A stretch of DNA of 64,000 nucleotides from Pseudomonas sp. HMWF032 (GCF_003060885.1 NZ_QAIG01000008.1:99904-163903), one strand, 5' to 3'. Shown: positions 35,373-45,733, counted from the stretch's first letter. The notes: generated by a model not told the origin, from the sequence alone. Numbers and translations: made by a program.

Positions 35373-36530
35373 CTAGCTTGCTTGCGCCTGACGAATCACC
35401 TCGGCCAGGCGTTTGAGGCCTTCGCTCAGGCGCTCCGGTGCGACGTGGCTGAAGTTAAGCCGCAAATGCCCCGGGTTGACGTCCGGGTCGATAAAGAACG
35501 GCTCGCCCGGCATAAACGCCACGTTCTGCGCCAGCGCCGGTGCCAGCAGGGTGCGGGTATCCAATGGCTGCTTGAGGGTCAACCAGAAGAACAACCCCCC
35601 CTGGGGAATCTGCCAGTCGGCCAGGTCGCTGAAATGCTCTTCCAGCACCGCTTGCATGGCATCACGGCGGATGCGGTAGAAGTCGCGTAGTTCAGCCAAA
35701 TGGCCACGGTATTTTTCACTGCCCAGCCACTGCAACGCCTGCCACTGGCCGATGCGGTTGGTGTGCAGGTCCGCCGACTGTTTGAGACGCAGCAAGTAAG
35801 GGAACAGGTCCGGGGTGGCGATCAGGTAACCGACGCGCAGACCCGGCAACAGGGTTTTCGACACAGTGCCGGTGTAGATCCAGCTGGCCTTCTGCAGGCG
35901 ACTGACAATCGGCGTGGCACTGCCTGCGTCGAACACCAGCTCACGGTAGGGCTCGTCTTCGATCAGGGTCACGCCGAACTCATCCAGCAGCGCCGCCACC
36001 GCGTCGCGCTTGGCCTCGCTGTAACGTACCGCCGAAGGGTTCTGGAAGGTCGGGATCAGGTAGGCAAACGCCGGCTTGTGGTTTTCCAGACGCTGACGCA
36101 GGGCGTCGATCTGCGGACCGTCGGCTTCCTGCGGCACGGCGATGCAATCGGCGCCGAACAGCTGGAAGGCCTGCAGCGCGGCCAGGTAGGTCGGCGCCTC
36201 CAGCAGCACTTCGGTACCCGGGTCGATAAACAGCTTGCTGGCCAGATCCAGGGTCTGCTGCGAGCCGCTGACGATCAGCACCTGGCTGGCATCGCACGGC
36301 ACGCCTAAGGCACGAGCTTCGGCGGCAATGGCTTCGCGCAGTGCCGGTTCACCTTCGCTCATGCCGTACTGGCCCATGCTGGCTGGCATCTCGGTCCACT
36401 CGACCTTCGGCAGCATCGGCTCGGCAGGCAAGCCGCCAGCAAAGGACATGACTTCCGGACGCTGCGCCGCGGCGAGGATTTCACGGATCAGGGAGCTTTT
36501 CAGGCGGGCAACACGTTCGGAGAAGGCCAT
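35373..36530 (-). CDS. PLP-dependent aminotransferase (class I/II, LysN/MocR-catalytic type)
   Basis: The 385-residue enzyme is a fold-type I aminotransferase: LIREILAAAQRPEVMSFAGGLPAEPMLP at the N-terminus, IPTFQNPSAVRYSEAKRDAV in the middle, and the PLP lysine in YTGTVSKTLLPGLRVGYL. The GGLPAE start is typical of 2-aminoadipate/valine-pyruvate-like transaminases. The ATG at 36530 is chosen for this start. Divergent from a MarR regulator across a perfect palindrome. Substrate unknown; a GST gene follows. Confidence 0.92.
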   Translation of the reverse strand: MAFSERVARLKSSLIREILAAAQRPEVMSFAGGLPAEPMLPKVEWTEMPASMGQYGMSEGEPALREAIAAEARALGVPCDASQVLIVSGSQQTLDLASKLFIDPGTEVLLEAPTYLAALQAFQLFGADCIAVPQEADGPQIDALRQRLENHKPAFAYLIPTFQNPSAVRYSEAKRDAVAALLDEFGVTLIEDEPYRELVFDAGSATPIVSRLQKASWIYTGTVSKTLLPGLRVGYLIATPDLFPYLLRLKQSADLHTNRIGQWQALQWLGSEKYRGHLAELRDFYRIRRDAMQAVLEEHFSDLADWQIPQGGLFFWLTLKQPLDTRTLLAPALAQNVAFMPGEPFFIDPDVNPGHLRLNFSHVAPERLSEGLKRLAEVIRQAQAS

Positions 36531-36563
36531 GGATATCACCGGTAGCAAAGGCAAATAAAAATA

Positions 36564-36580
36564 GGTCAAACTGTTTGACC
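36564..36580. promoter_or_regulatory. Perfect palindrome, probable MarR operator
   Basis: GGTCAAAC-T-GTTTGACC has 8-base arms with one centre base, 34 bases before the aminotransferase start and 62 before the MarR start. TTGACC recurs at about 36633-36652. This is the size and symmetry of MarR-dimer operators. Confidence 0.65.
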
Positions 36581-36641
36581 GAAATTCTGGTTGCCTGAAA
36601 CTACGACGACCACTGCAGATACGTCAATAGGCTTGACCTTA

Positions 36642-37097
36642 ATGCTTGACCTCAAAAGCACTACCACTCAGCAAATCGCCATGGAAGCTTTCTTCTTTGG
36701 CTACCAGGCGTTTACCGCCAAGGCCGATGAAATGCTGGCGCGCCGTGGCCTGTCGCGGGTGCACCACCGCATTCTGTTTTTTATCGCCAAGTACCCGGGG
36801 CTGAGCATGAAAGAACTGCTCGGCTACCTGGGCGTGAGCAAGCAGGCGCTAAACACCCCACTGCGCCAATTGCTCGAAATGAACCTGGTGCAGAGCCTTG
36901 CCGCTGAAGACGACAAGCGCAAACGCCTGCTCGGCTTTACTGCTGAAGGCGCCAAGCTGGAACAGGCGCTACGCCGCGAACAGGCCAAACTGCTGCAGCG
37001 GGTCTTCAATGAGGCCGGGGAAACCGCCGTGAGCGGTTGGCTGCAGGTCAACCAGACATTGGGCCACAGCCGCCAGAGCGGTACCGTCGAAGGCTAG
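36642..37097 (+). CDS. MarR-family transcriptional regulator
   Basis: The 151-residue protein has the MarR winged helix: HHRILFFIAKYPGLSMKELLGYLGVSKQALNTPLRQLLEMNLVQSLAAEDDKRKRLLGFTAEG. The start is probably ATG 36642; an in-frame ATG codon-like start at 36591 would add 17 residues of low-complexity Thr-rich sequence. Divergent from the aminotransferase-GST unit, its likely target with autoregulation through the palindrome at 36564. Confidence 0.9.
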   Translation: MLDLKSTTTQQIAMEAFFFGYQAFTAKADEMLARRGLSRVHHRILFFIAKYPGLSMKELLGYLGVSKQALNTPLRQLLEMNLVQSLAAEDDKRKRLLGFTAEGAKLEQALRREQAKLLQRVFNEAGETAVSGWLQVNQTLGHSRQSGTVEG

Positions 37098-37221
37098 AGC
37101 AAACTGTACTGACTGCGCATATACACTGCAGAACTGTACCGTTGATTGCCCGCGTCGCTGTACCGCGACGCTCTGAGCATCTACCCCTAGGCTGATCAGC
37201 ACTGCCCCTGAGTGCTGCGCC

Positions 37222-37833
37222 ATGACCACCGAACTGCTGCTCGCCTTCATCGCCTTCGCCTTTGTCACCTCGGTAACGCCGGGGCCGAACAATATGATGC
37301 TGCTCGCCAGCGGAGTGAACTTCGGCCTGCGTCGCAGCCTGCCGCATATGTTCGGCATCAGCCTGGGCTTTATGCTGCTGGTGGCCTCGGTAGGCCTTGG
37401 CCTGGGTCAGCTATTCGAGCAGGTACCGCTGCTGTACAGCGTGCTGCGCTATCTGGGCGCGGCTTACTTGCTATATCTGGCCTGGAAAATCGCCAACTCC
37501 GGCGCGCCGGACAGCCAGAGTAACGCCGCCGGCAAACCTTTCAGCTTTCTCCAGGCGGCGGCCTTCCAATGGGTCAACCCGAAAGCTTGGATCATGGCCA
37601 TCGGCGCCATCACCACCTACACGCCGCCAGACAATTTCGTGGTCAATGTACTGGTGATCGCCGCGCTGTTCGCTCTGGTCAACTGCCCCAGCGTCGGCCT
37701 GTGGACGGTCGCGGGTAGCCTACTGCGCAACTGGCTGAGCAATGCCCGAGCGCTGCGCGTGTTCAATATCAGCATGGCCCTGCTGCTGGTCGCCTCGCTG
37801 TACCCCATCTTCGCCGACACCGGACTGCTCTGA
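37222..37833 (+). CDS. LysE/RhtB-family translocator
   Basis: The 203-residue membrane protein has about six helices and the family motif TSVTPGPNNMMLLASGVNFGLRR near its start, plus FQWVNPKAWIMAIGAITTYTP. LysE/RhtB members export amino acids or related compounds. The stop codon overlaps the start of the BenE-family gene by one base (TGATG), so both are translated together. Exported compound unknown. Confidence 0.93.
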   Translation: MTTELLLAFIAFAFVTSVTPGPNNMMLLASGVNFGLRRSLPHMFGISLGFMLLVASVGLGLGQLFEQVPLLYSVLRYLGAAYLLYLAWKIANSGAPDSQSNAAGKPFSFLQAAAFQWVNPKAWIMAIGAITTYTPPDNFVVNVLVIAALFALVNCPSVGLWTVAGSLLRNWLSNARALRVFNISMALLLVASLYPIFADTGLL

Positions 37834-39029
37834 TGCACGATCTAACACCAACCCGCCTAAGGCCGTTGGCCGACACATCGACCTCGGCGGTGGTCGCAGG
37901 GTTTATTGCCATGCTCACCGGCTACACCAGCTCGCTGGTGCTGATGTTCCAGGCTGGTCAGGCCGCCGGGCTGACGAACGGGCAGATTTCCTCGTGGATC
38001 TGGGCACTGTCGATTGGCATGGCGCTCTGCTGCATTGGCCTGTCGCTGCGCTACCGCGCGCCAATCATGATCGCTTGGTCCACCCCTGGCGCCGCGCTGC
38101 TGATCACCAGCCTACCGGGCGTGCCTTACAGCGAGGCGATTGGTGCCTATATCTTCGCTTCGGTGCTGATTGTGCTGATCGGCCTGACCGGCACCTTCGA
38201 CCGCCTGATGCGTCGCATCCCTGCCTCCATCGCCGCCGCGCTGCTGGCCGGCGTACTGTTCAAGATCGGCCTGGAAATCTGCGTAGCCGCCGAGCAGCAG
38301 CCGGTGCTGGTGGTGGCCATGCTGGTCGCCTACCTGTTGGGCAAACGGCTGCTGCCGCGCTATGCCGTGCTCGCTGCGTTGATCGTCGGTAGCGTGCTGG
38401 CTGCACTCTTCGGCCTGCTCAACTTCGAGCATTTCGAGCTGCAACTGGCGGTGCCAGAATGGACCACACCAAGCTTCTCACTGGCCGCAATGATCAGCAT
38501 CGGTATCCCACTGTTTATCGTCGCCATGGCCTCGCAGAACCTGCCGGGCATGGCGGTGCTGCGCGCCAATGGTTATGACGTGCCGGCCAGCCCCTTGCTA
38601 ACTACGACCGGACTGACATCCATGCTGCTGGCGCCCTTTGGCAGCCATGGCATTCATATGGCCGCTATCAGCGCAGCGATCTGCGCCGGCCCGGAAGCCC
38701 ACGAAGACCCGAAAAAACGCTACACCGCCGCCATCTGGTGCGGGGTGTTCTACGGCATCGCCGGCATTTTCGGCGCCACTCTGGCGGCGCTGTTTGCCGC
38801 GCTGCCAAAAGCATTGATCTTGTCCATCGCGGCGCTTGCGTTATTCGCCTCGATCATCGGCGGCCTGACCCAGGCCATGAGCGAGCCGAAAGAACGCGAA
38901 GCGGCGCTGATCACCTTTCTGGTGACGGCCTCGGGGATGACCCTGTTCTCGGTGGGCTCGGCGTTCTGGGGGATTGTTACCGGCTTGCTGACCCTGGTGA
39001 TTCTCAATTGGGGCAAGCGCGACGTTTGA
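37833..39029 (+). CDS. benE: BenE-family benzoate/H+ symporter
   Basis: The 398-residue transporter has about 12 helices and the BenE core: FIAMLTGYTSSLVLMFQAGQAAGLTNGQISSWIWALSIGM, APIMIAWSTPGAALL, and GIPLFIVAMASQNLPGMAVLRANGYDVPASPLL. The family imports benzoate or related aromatic acids; other BenE members with different substrates exist. No benzoate catabolic genes (benABC, cat) lie in this window, so a role as an aromatic-acid importer is inferred only. It ends upstream of a bidirectional terminator. Confidence 0.92.
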   Translation: MHDLTPTRLRPLADTSTSAVVAGFIAMLTGYTSSLVLMFQAGQAAGLTNGQISSWIWALSIGMALCCIGLSLRYRAPIMIAWSTPGAALLITSLPGVPYSEAIGAYIFASVLIVLIGLTGTFDRLMRRIPASIAAALLAGVLFKIGLEICVAAEQQPVLVVAMLVAYLLGKRLLPRYAVLAALIVGSVLAALFGLLNFEHFELQLAVPEWTTPSFSLAAMISIGIPLFIVAMASQNLPGMAVLRANGYDVPASPLLTTTGLTSMLLAPFGSHGIHMAAISAAICAGPEAHEDPKKRYTAAIWCGVFYGIAGIFGATLAALFAALPKALILSIAALALFASIIGGLTQAMSEPKEREAALITFLVTASGMTLFSVGSAFWGIVTGLLTLVILNWGKRDV

Positions 39030-39123
39030 GTGTCACGTGAGAGGCGCTTTAGCTTAGCCGCGATAACGGCGTTGAATGCTCGCGGTTAAAGCCCCTCCCA
39101 CACAGCACCCCGTTCAATCGCTC

Positions 39124-39167
39124 AATAAAAAACGGGCTTATGCAGCACGCGTAAGCCCGTTTTTATT
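39124..39167. terminator. Bidirectional terminator between benE and DAHP synthase genes
   Basis: AATAAAAAACGGGCTTA and TAAGCCCGTTTTTATT pair across an 11-base GC-rich loop, with T-tracts on both strands between convergent genes. Confidence 0.88.
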
Positions 39168-39180
39168 ACAACTGTTGAAC

Positions 39181-40269
39181 CTAGCCGCGCTGACGCTTTG
39201 GCAGCACATCCTTGAGCTTGGCGTGCATGCCGCGCAGGGTTTTCTCGGTGCTTTCCCAATCGATGCAGGCATCGGTGATGGATACACCGTACTTGAGCTG
39301 ACTGAGGTCCTTGGGAATCGACTGGTTGCCCCAGCCGAGGTGGCTTTCCACCATCAGGCCGACGATGGACTGGTTACCTTCCAGAATCTGGTTGGCGACG
39401 TTGTCCATCACCAGCGGCTGCAGGGCCGGGTCTTTGTTGGAGTTGGCATGGCTGCAATCGACCATGATGTTCGGGCTGATGCCGGCCTTGGTCAGCTCTT
39501 GCTCGCACACGGCCACGCTGACCGAGTCGTAGTTTGGTTTGCCATTACCACCGCGCAGCACCACGTGACCGTAGGCATTGCCCTTGGTGGTGACGATGGA
39601 CACGCCACCTTCTTGGTTGATGCCGAGGAAACGGTGCGGGCTGGACACTGATTGCAGGGCATTGATCGCCACGGTCAGGCCGCCGTCAGTACCGTTCTTG
39701 AAGCCCACAGCCGAAGACAGGCCAGAGGCCATTTCACGGTGGGTTTGCGATTCAGTGGTACGCGCACCAATTGCCGACCAACTGATCAGGTCCTGCAGGT
39801 ACTGCGGGGAGATCGGATCGAGGGCTTCGGTAGCGGTCGGCAGGCCCATTTCCGCCAGGTCACGCAGCAACTGACGACCGATGTGCAGGCCATCTTGGAT
39901 TTTGAACGAGTCATCCATAAACGGGTCGTTGATCAACCCTTTCCAGCCAACGGTCGTACGTGGCTTTTCGAAATACACGCGCATAACCAGATACAGACTG
40001 TCCGACAGCTCGGCCGCCAGCGCCTTTAGGCGTGCCGCATACTCGTGAGCAGCCTTGATATCGTGAATCGAGCACGGCCCAACCACGACAAACAGACGAT
40101 GATCCTTGCCATCGAGAATATTGCGGATTACCTCCCGGCCGCTGGCAACCGTACGCAGGGCAGCTTCGGTCAGCGGAATTTCACGCTTGAGCTGTGCGGG
40201 GGTGATCAGGGTTTCGTTGGAGGCAACGTTCAGGTCATCAATCGGTAAATCAGCCATCGTGCTATTCAT
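39181..40269 (-). CDS. 3-deoxy-7-phosphoheptulonate synthase, class I
   Basis: The 362-residue enzyme makes DAHP from phosphoenolpyruvate and erythrose-4-phosphate, the first step of the shikimate pathway. Class I (AroFGH-type) signatures are VVVGPCSIHDIKAAHEYA, PRTTVGWKGLINDP, GARTTESQTHREMASG and SIVTTKGNAYGHVVLRGG. Paralogues with different feedback sensitivity (Tyr, Phe, Trp) exist in Pseudomonas; which this is cannot be decided here. The ATG at 40269 or 40257 starts it. Monocistronic. Confidence 0.96.
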   Translation of the reverse strand: MNSTMADLPIDDLNVASNETLITPAQLKREIPLTEAALRTVASGREVIRNILDGKDHRLFVVVGPCSIHDIKAAHEYAARLKALAAELSDSLYLVMRVYFEKPRTTVGWKGLINDPFMDDSFKIQDGLHIGRQLLRDLAEMGLPTATEALDPISPQYLQDLISWSAIGARTTESQTHREMASGLSSAVGFKNGTDGGLTVAINALQSVSSPHRFLGINQEGGVSIVTTKGNAYGHVVLRGGNGKPNYDSVSVAVCEQELTKAGISPNIMVDCSHANSNKDPALQPLVMDNVANQILEGNQSIVGLMVESHLGWGNQSIPKDLSQLKYGVSITDACIDWESTEKTLRGMHAKLKDVLPKRQRG

Positions 40270-40393
40270 CAGTCAGAGTCATCAGGTCACGGGTGCCGGC
40301 CGCCAGCGCTCCCCGTGTGGCGGAGCACAGCATTATGAGCACAGCGGGGAAGCCGAACCTTAGCGCGTAAAGGCCCGGCTCGACAATGGGCTT

Positions 40394-40409
40394 GGCGGCT
40401 TAAGCCGCC
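40394..40409. terminator. GC palindrome after the PilZ-domain gene
   Basis: GGCGGCTTAAGCCGCC is a perfect 16-base palindrome 27 bases beyond the PilZ-domain stop. No T-tract follows, so it is only a possible terminator or mRNA end. Confidence 0.4.
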
Positions 40410-40436
40410 TCGACAGATGGATTCGCCTGCATGCGT

Positions 40437-40856
40437 TTAATTCAGGCTGGCGCGAGAAAACTCCGCGGCGTGCCGGCTGATCCACTCCTGCGCAACCGTT
40501 TCGATCGGTAAACTGCAGCCCAGCTCCTGCTCGCGCTGATGGCGATAATGCTCTATCTGGCAAACTTGCTCGACCATGCGCGCGCGAAACAGGGTGTCTT
40601 CATCGACAAAGGCAACACCGACCAGATACCCCTCTTCCTGCTTGCGACACCAGGCTACCAAGCCTGGATAGCGCGCATGCTCTCCAAACAGCGGGATACG
40701 CAACTCAACCGCCGTACCACGGCGAAAAGCGCGACTGGAGTTGCATGCCACACCACCGAGGCTGATATTGTTGAGCCGCTGCCTAGGCACAAACGCCTGT
40801 TTACGCAGAACCAACTCAACCGGCATATCACTGGGATGACGCAAAAAGTGACGCAT
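40437..40856 (-). CDS. PilZ domain protein (c-di-GMP binding)
   Basis: The 139-residue protein has a single PilZ domain: RHFLRHPSDMPVEL at the N-terminus supplies the RxxxR motif, and NISLGGVA the (D/N)xSxxG motif, both needed for c-di-GMP binding. A helical tail (about 95-139) follows. The ATG at 40856 places RHFLR at the very start. This contrasts with PilZ itself at 58 kb, which lacks both motifs. Target pathway unknown. Confidence 0.9.
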   Translation of the reverse strand: MRHFLRHPSDMPVELVLRKQAFVPRQRLNNISLGGVACNSSRAFRRGTAVELRIPLFGEHARYPGLVAWCRKQEEGYLVGVAFVDEDTLFRARMVEQVCQIEHYRHQREQELGCSLPIETVAQEWISRHAAEFSRASLN

Positions 40857-40908
40857 CTGTGTTGACCTCGGATGCCTTAAGCCTGACACCACCACATTGA
40901 GCAGTAGC

Positions 40909-41244
40909 GTGATTGAGCTGGAACTGACCGACCTTGATGCAGATCGCCATCTGCTGGATCTGCCCGGCACATCACTGCTGATATTTACCAGCATAGGTTG
41001 TGCCAGTTGTCGCTGGGCCCGCCGTGAACTGGCTCAACTGCCACTGCCGGTGGCGCGACTGGCCTGGGTCGATGCTGCCAACAATGGCGGTTTAGTAGCG
41101 CGCTACGAGGTTTTTCAGCTACCGGCCCTGTTTGCCGTGCGTGATGGCCAATTTTATGGCGCTGTGCACAGTCATCTGCATATCGCCGAACTCACTCAGG
41201 CGCTAGAGACTGCCTTGTCGCGCCCCGCAGAGGAATTACCCTGA
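40909..41244 (+). CDS. Thioredoxin-fold protein with CxxC
   Basis: The 111-residue protein has an N-terminal extension, then LLIFTSIGCASCRWARREL with active-site Cys31 and Cys34 and cis-Pro in FQLPALFAV. The start is uncertain: GTG 40909 or TTG 40897; neither has a strong ribosome site. The stop overlaps the start of the PanE-like gene by one base. It begins a cluster with PanE-like and 5'-nucleotidase genes. Partner unknown. Confidence 0.82.
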   Translation: MIELELTDLDADRHLLDLPGTSLLIFTSIGCASCRWARRELAQLPLPVARLAWVDAANNGGLVARYEVFQLPALFAVRDGQFYGAVHSHLHIAELTQALETALSRPAEELP

Positions 41245-42191
41245 TGAATGCAGCCCCCCGTATCGGCATTATCGGTTCCGGCGCGATTGGCGGCTTTTAT
41301 GGCCTGATGTTGGCGCGCGCCGGCATTGATGTGCACTTTCTGCTGCGCAGCGAGTTTGCCGCTGTCGCCAGCCAGGGCCTACAAGTCAACAGCGCGGTAC
41401 ACGGCACTCTGCACCTGGATAACGTGCAGGCGTATCAGTCAGCGACCGATATGCCGCCGTGCGATTGGCTGCTGATTGGCGCCAAGACCACCAGCAACAT
41501 CGAACTGGCCCCGCTGATCAGCCAAGCTGCCGCCCCCGGCGCCAAGGTGGTACTGATGCAGAACGGCCTGGCCGTGGAAGATGAACTGCGCCCGCTGTTA
41601 CCGGACTCACTGCACCTGCTGGGCGGACTCTGCTATATCTGCGCCCATCGCAGCGCACCGGGGGTGGTCGAGCATCAGGCGCTGGGCAGCGTCAATCTGG
41701 GCTATCACTCAGGCCCGGCGAACGATGCTGAGAGCCGTCAACAGATCCTCGAACAAGGCAGCGCGCTGTTCCAGGCCGCTGGGCTGGACTCCACCGCCAT
41801 GGCCGAACTGAACCAGGCGCGCTGGCAGAAACTGGTGTGGAACGTGCCCTACAACGGCTTGGCCGTGCTGCTGAACAGCGCCACCACGGCGTTGATGGGC
41901 AATGCTGACAGCCGCGCGCTGATTGAGGCGATCATGCAGGAAGTGGCGGATGCCGCCGGCGCCTGTGGCTATCAGTTGCCCGCAGGCTTTGCCGGCAAGC
42001 TGCTGGCGGCCACCGACCGCATGCCGGATTACCTGCCGAGCATGTACCACGACTTTGCTCTGCAGCGCCCACTGGAACTGCACGCCATCTACGCCGCGCC
42101 ATTGGCCGCAGCGGCCCTGGCTGGCTGCGCCATGCCACGCACCAAGATGCTTTATCAGACCCTGCTTTTCCTCGAGCAACGCGCGCGATAG
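41244..42191 (+). CDS. 2-dehydropantoate 2-reductase family protein
   Basis: The 315-residue protein is PanE-like: IGIIGSGAIGGFYGLMLARAG forms the NADP-binding loop, LIGAKTTSN is the K-T-T substrate region, and the C-domain carries QARWQKLVWNVPYNGLAVLLNSAT with a catalytic Lys. Ketopantoate reductase activity feeds pantothenate and CoA synthesis, but PanE paralogues for other substrates are common. Translation is coupled to the thioredoxin-like gene; the next start is nine bases after its stop. Confidence 0.9.
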   Translation: MNAAPRIGIIGSGAIGGFYGLMLARAGIDVHFLLRSEFAAVASQGLQVNSAVHGTLHLDNVQAYQSATDMPPCDWLLIGAKTTSNIELAPLISQAAAPGAKVVLMQNGLAVEDELRPLLPDSLHLLGGLCYICAHRSAPGVVEHQALGSVNLGYHSGPANDAESRQQILEQGSALFQAAGLDSTAMAELNQARWQKLVWNVPYNGLAVLLNSATTALMGNADSRALIEAIMQEVADAAGACGYQLPAGFAGKLLAATDRMPDYLPSMYHDFALQRPLELHAIYAAPLAAAALAGCAMPRTKMLYQTLLFLEQRAR

Positions 42192-42200
42192 GACCCAGCC

Positions 42201-43106
42201 ATGAGCACGAAATTAGGCGACAAACTGGTGCTGGCGATCTCCTCGCGGGCGCTGTTCGACCTGCACGACAGTCATCAGGTCTATGAAAGCCAGGGCGTCG
42301 AGGCCTATCGCCAATACCAGATTGAGCACGAGGACGAAATACTCCTCCCTGGTGATGCCTTTCCACTGGTAGAGAAACTGCTGGCATTGAACACCGCCCT
42401 CAAGCAGCAGCGGGTCGAGGTCATTCTGGTTTCGCGCAACAGCGCCGACACCGGCCTGCGCGCGTTCAACTCAATTCAACACTACGGTTTGGGCATCTCC
42501 CGCGCCGCGTTTGTCGGCGGGCGCAGCCCCGATCCTTACCTGGCCGCATTCGGCTGCCATCTGTTTCTCTCCACCCATGCCGAAGATGTGCGCAGCGCCC
42601 TGCGTGCCGGCTTCGGTGCGGCGACCATTCTTTCTGGCGGCGCTCGGCGAGCGGCCAGCAATGAGCTGCGCATCGCCTTCGACGGCGATGCCGTATTGTT
42701 TTCCGATGAATCCGAACGGGTCTACCAACAAGCGGGGCTGGAAGCGTTCCAGAGCCACGAGCGCCAGTCCGCCCGTGAATTGCTCGGCGGCGGTCCATTC
42801 AAACCCTTCCTTGCCGCCCTGCACCGCCTGCAGCAGGAGTTTGCCGAAGAACAGTGCCCGATTCGTACAGCCCTGGTCACTGCACGCTCGGCTCCGGCAC
42901 ATGAGCGAGTGATCCGCACATTGCGTGAGTGGAATATCCGTCTGGATGAATCCTTCTTCCTTGGGGGCCTGGAAAAAGCTGCAATCCTGGAAACCTTTGG
43001 TGCTGACGTGTTCTTCGACGACCAGGCCGGCCACTGTGAAAAAGCCAGTAAAGTTGTGCCCACCGGGCATGTGCCACATGGCGTCAGCAACGAACCGCAA
43101 CTCTAG
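42201..43106 (+). CDS. 5'-nucleotidase (cN-I/PF06189 type)
   Basis: The 301-residue protein matches cytosolic 5'-nucleotidase family: LVLAISSRALFDLHDSHQVYESQGVEAYRQYQ at the N-terminus, VEVILVSRNSADTGLRAFNSIQHYG, RIAFDGDAVLFSDESERVY with the HAD-like nucleophile region, and ALVTARSAPAHERVIRTLREW. The fold is a HAD variant that dephosphorylates nucleoside monophosphates. It ends a three-gene cluster. Role in nucleotide balance inferred. Confidence 0.92.
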   Translation: MSTKLGDKLVLAISSRALFDLHDSHQVYESQGVEAYRQYQIEHEDEILLPGDAFPLVEKLLALNTALKQQRVEVILVSRNSADTGLRAFNSIQHYGLGISRAAFVGGRSPDPYLAAFGCHLFLSTHAEDVRSALRAGFGAATILSGGARRAASNELRIAFDGDAVLFSDESERVYQQAGLEAFQSHERQSARELLGGGPFKPFLAALHRLQQEFAEEQCPIRTALVTARSAPAHERVIRTLREWNIRLDESFFLGGLEKAAILETFGADVFFDDQAGHCEKASKVVPTGHVPHGVSNEPQL

Positions 43107-43242
43107 CCCCACGCGAGGGCGCGCAACCGCCCTCCCACTACCTATATAACCATTCGTCCTCAAAACCTCAGCTTTCTTTGACTTATCGAAGGCGCTGCTA
43201 AGCTCAGATCAGGCCCGCCAGTCAGGCAGTCAAGGAGGCCGC

Positions 43243-43743
43243 ATGATTCGCTCGATTCTCTATGCCACTGATCTCGGCCTGTACGCCCCCTACATTCTGC
43301 AACACGCACTGGCGCTGACTCGCTCATTCAATGCCAGCCTGTATGTGGTGCACGCAGTAGAACCCATGGGCCTGTTTGCCGAGTCAGTGCTGCAAACTTA
43401 TCTGGATGAAGAGCGACTCACGGAGTTGCGCAAAAACGGTCTGAGCACCGTGATGGCAAGCATCGAACAGCGGGTACTGGAGGGGTTTCGCGATGAAATT
43501 GGCGAGGCCCTGCACGACCTTGATCTGATCAAGGCAGTACGAGTGGTTCAGGGCGATCCCCCCCTGGTGATACTCGATGAAGCGCAGCAACTTGGCGTGG
43601 ATCTCTTGGTACTGGGTAGCCACAGTCACGGCACTGATATGGACATTCCCCTGGGTCGAACGGCTTCGCGCTTGGTGCAGCTTTCCGAAGTGCCGGTGTA
43701 CTTAGTACCAATGCTGCAGCACCGAAGCCGTGGAGAGCTGTGA
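43243..43743 (+). CDS. Universal stress protein (UspA family)
   Basis: The 166-residue protein is a single Usp domain: SILYATDLGLYAPYILQHALALTRSFNASLYVVHAVEP at the start and the ATP-binding loop LLVLGSHSHGTDMDIPLGRTASRLVQLSEVPVYLV near the end (GxxxxG-like with SHG). Such proteins rise in stationary phase and under oxygen or energy stress. GGAGG lies about six bases upstream. Monocistronic, upstream of cysB. Confidence 0.92.
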   Translation: MIRSILYATDLGLYAPYILQHALALTRSFNASLYVVHAVEPMGLFAESVLQTYLDEERLTELRKNGLSTVMASIEQRVLEGFRDEIGEALHDLDLIKAVRVVQGDPPLVILDEAQQLGVDLLVLGSHSHGTDMDIPLGRTASRLVQLSEVPVYLVPMLQHRSRGEL

Positions 43744-43847
43744 AGAAACACGGACTTTCTTTTATTTTTGGTCTAAATTAAACGCTTCAATCTTCGTTAT
43801 GGTTATATAAAGCGCCGGCAACCTGAACGGCGGTCTTTTTGCTTTGA

Positions 43848-44831
<984 letters not shown>

Positions 44832-44923
44832 CGTCTGCACAACGGCAGTATCACTATGATGCTGCCGGCTATGCTAGGTCTCGTATAAAAAAGAAACCTG
44901 ACGCTTTGTGCTAAAGCCCCCGC

Positions 44924-45733
44924 TCAACGCGATGAGCCGAGCGCCCCTTGTTCATCCGAGAACACAATCTCAACGCGTCGATTCTGTGCTCGCCCCTTGG
45001 CTGATGCATTTTCAGTAACAGGAAAACTCTCGCCGTGCCCTTGAACTTCAATGCGGCGGGCTTCAACACCCAGGTCAACAAGTACATCAGCAACCGCTTG
45101 CGCACGGGCGCGGGACAACTCCAGGTTTTCCTGCGCATCACCACGGCTGTCGGTGTAGCCTTCAATGCGCACGATGCGGCGGGGGTTGAGCCGCAGGAAC
45201 TGCACCAGTTTGAGCACAGTACGGTTGGCTGAAGCTTTCAGATCACTGTGTCCTGCATCAAACAGTACATCGCCCAACGTCATCACCAGCCCACGCTCAC
45301 TTTGCGTAGTCGCCAGGCTGACCATTTGTTCCTCAAGCCAATTCGTCTGATCCTGGACGCTCAGCAGCTTGGCCTCGCGCAGGGCCAGTTGCAGCCGCTG
45401 GCGCTCCAGCTCAAGCTTGGCAGCCCGCTCATGATTCAGATTGAGAGCACTCTTCTGTACAGCTATCGCACTGTACTGCTGGCTAAGGTACGCGTAGTGC
45501 GCCACATCCGCAGTGCTGCCCCAGTAGCTTGAAAGTCGATCAGCCTTGGCCAGCGACTCTCCAGCACGAATCAGGTCTTTGGGTGCACTGCGTAATACAT
45601 TGGCATCATCCTTCACCTGCTGAAAGGCCACGTGAGCGGACTCCAGCGCCTTATGACTGGCACCTTGGGATGTGCACCCGGCAAGCCCGTACGAACTTAT
45701 CAACGCCACAAACACTATCCGGGCGTTCATCAT
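44924..45733 (-). CDS. OmpA-family lipoprotein (DUF4398-OmpA)
   Basis: The 269-residue lipoprotein has lipobox LAGC (Cys20), a helical N-half related to the preceding DUF4398 protein (about 25-135), and a C-terminal OmpA/peptidoglycan-binding domain (about 145-260). Its core is GDVLFDAGHSDLKASANRTVLKLVQFLRLNP, IEGYTDSRGDAQENLELSRARAQAV, and RIEVQGHGESFPV. It would tether the outer membrane to peptidoglycan. It overlaps the upstream lipoprotein gene by four bases. Confidence 0.92.
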   Translation of the reverse strand: MMNARIVFVALISSYGLAGCTSQGASHKALESAHVAFQQVKDDANVLRSAPKDLIRAGESLAKADRLSSYWGSTADVAHYAYLSQQYSAIAVQKSALNLNHERAAKLELERQRLQLALREAKLLSVQDQTNWLEEQMVSLATTQSERGLVMTLGDVLFDAGHSDLKASANRTVLKLVQFLRLNPRRIVRIEGYTDSRGDAQENLELSRARAQAVADVLVDLGVEARRIEVQGHGESFPVTENASAKGRAQNRRVEIVFSDEQGALGSSR

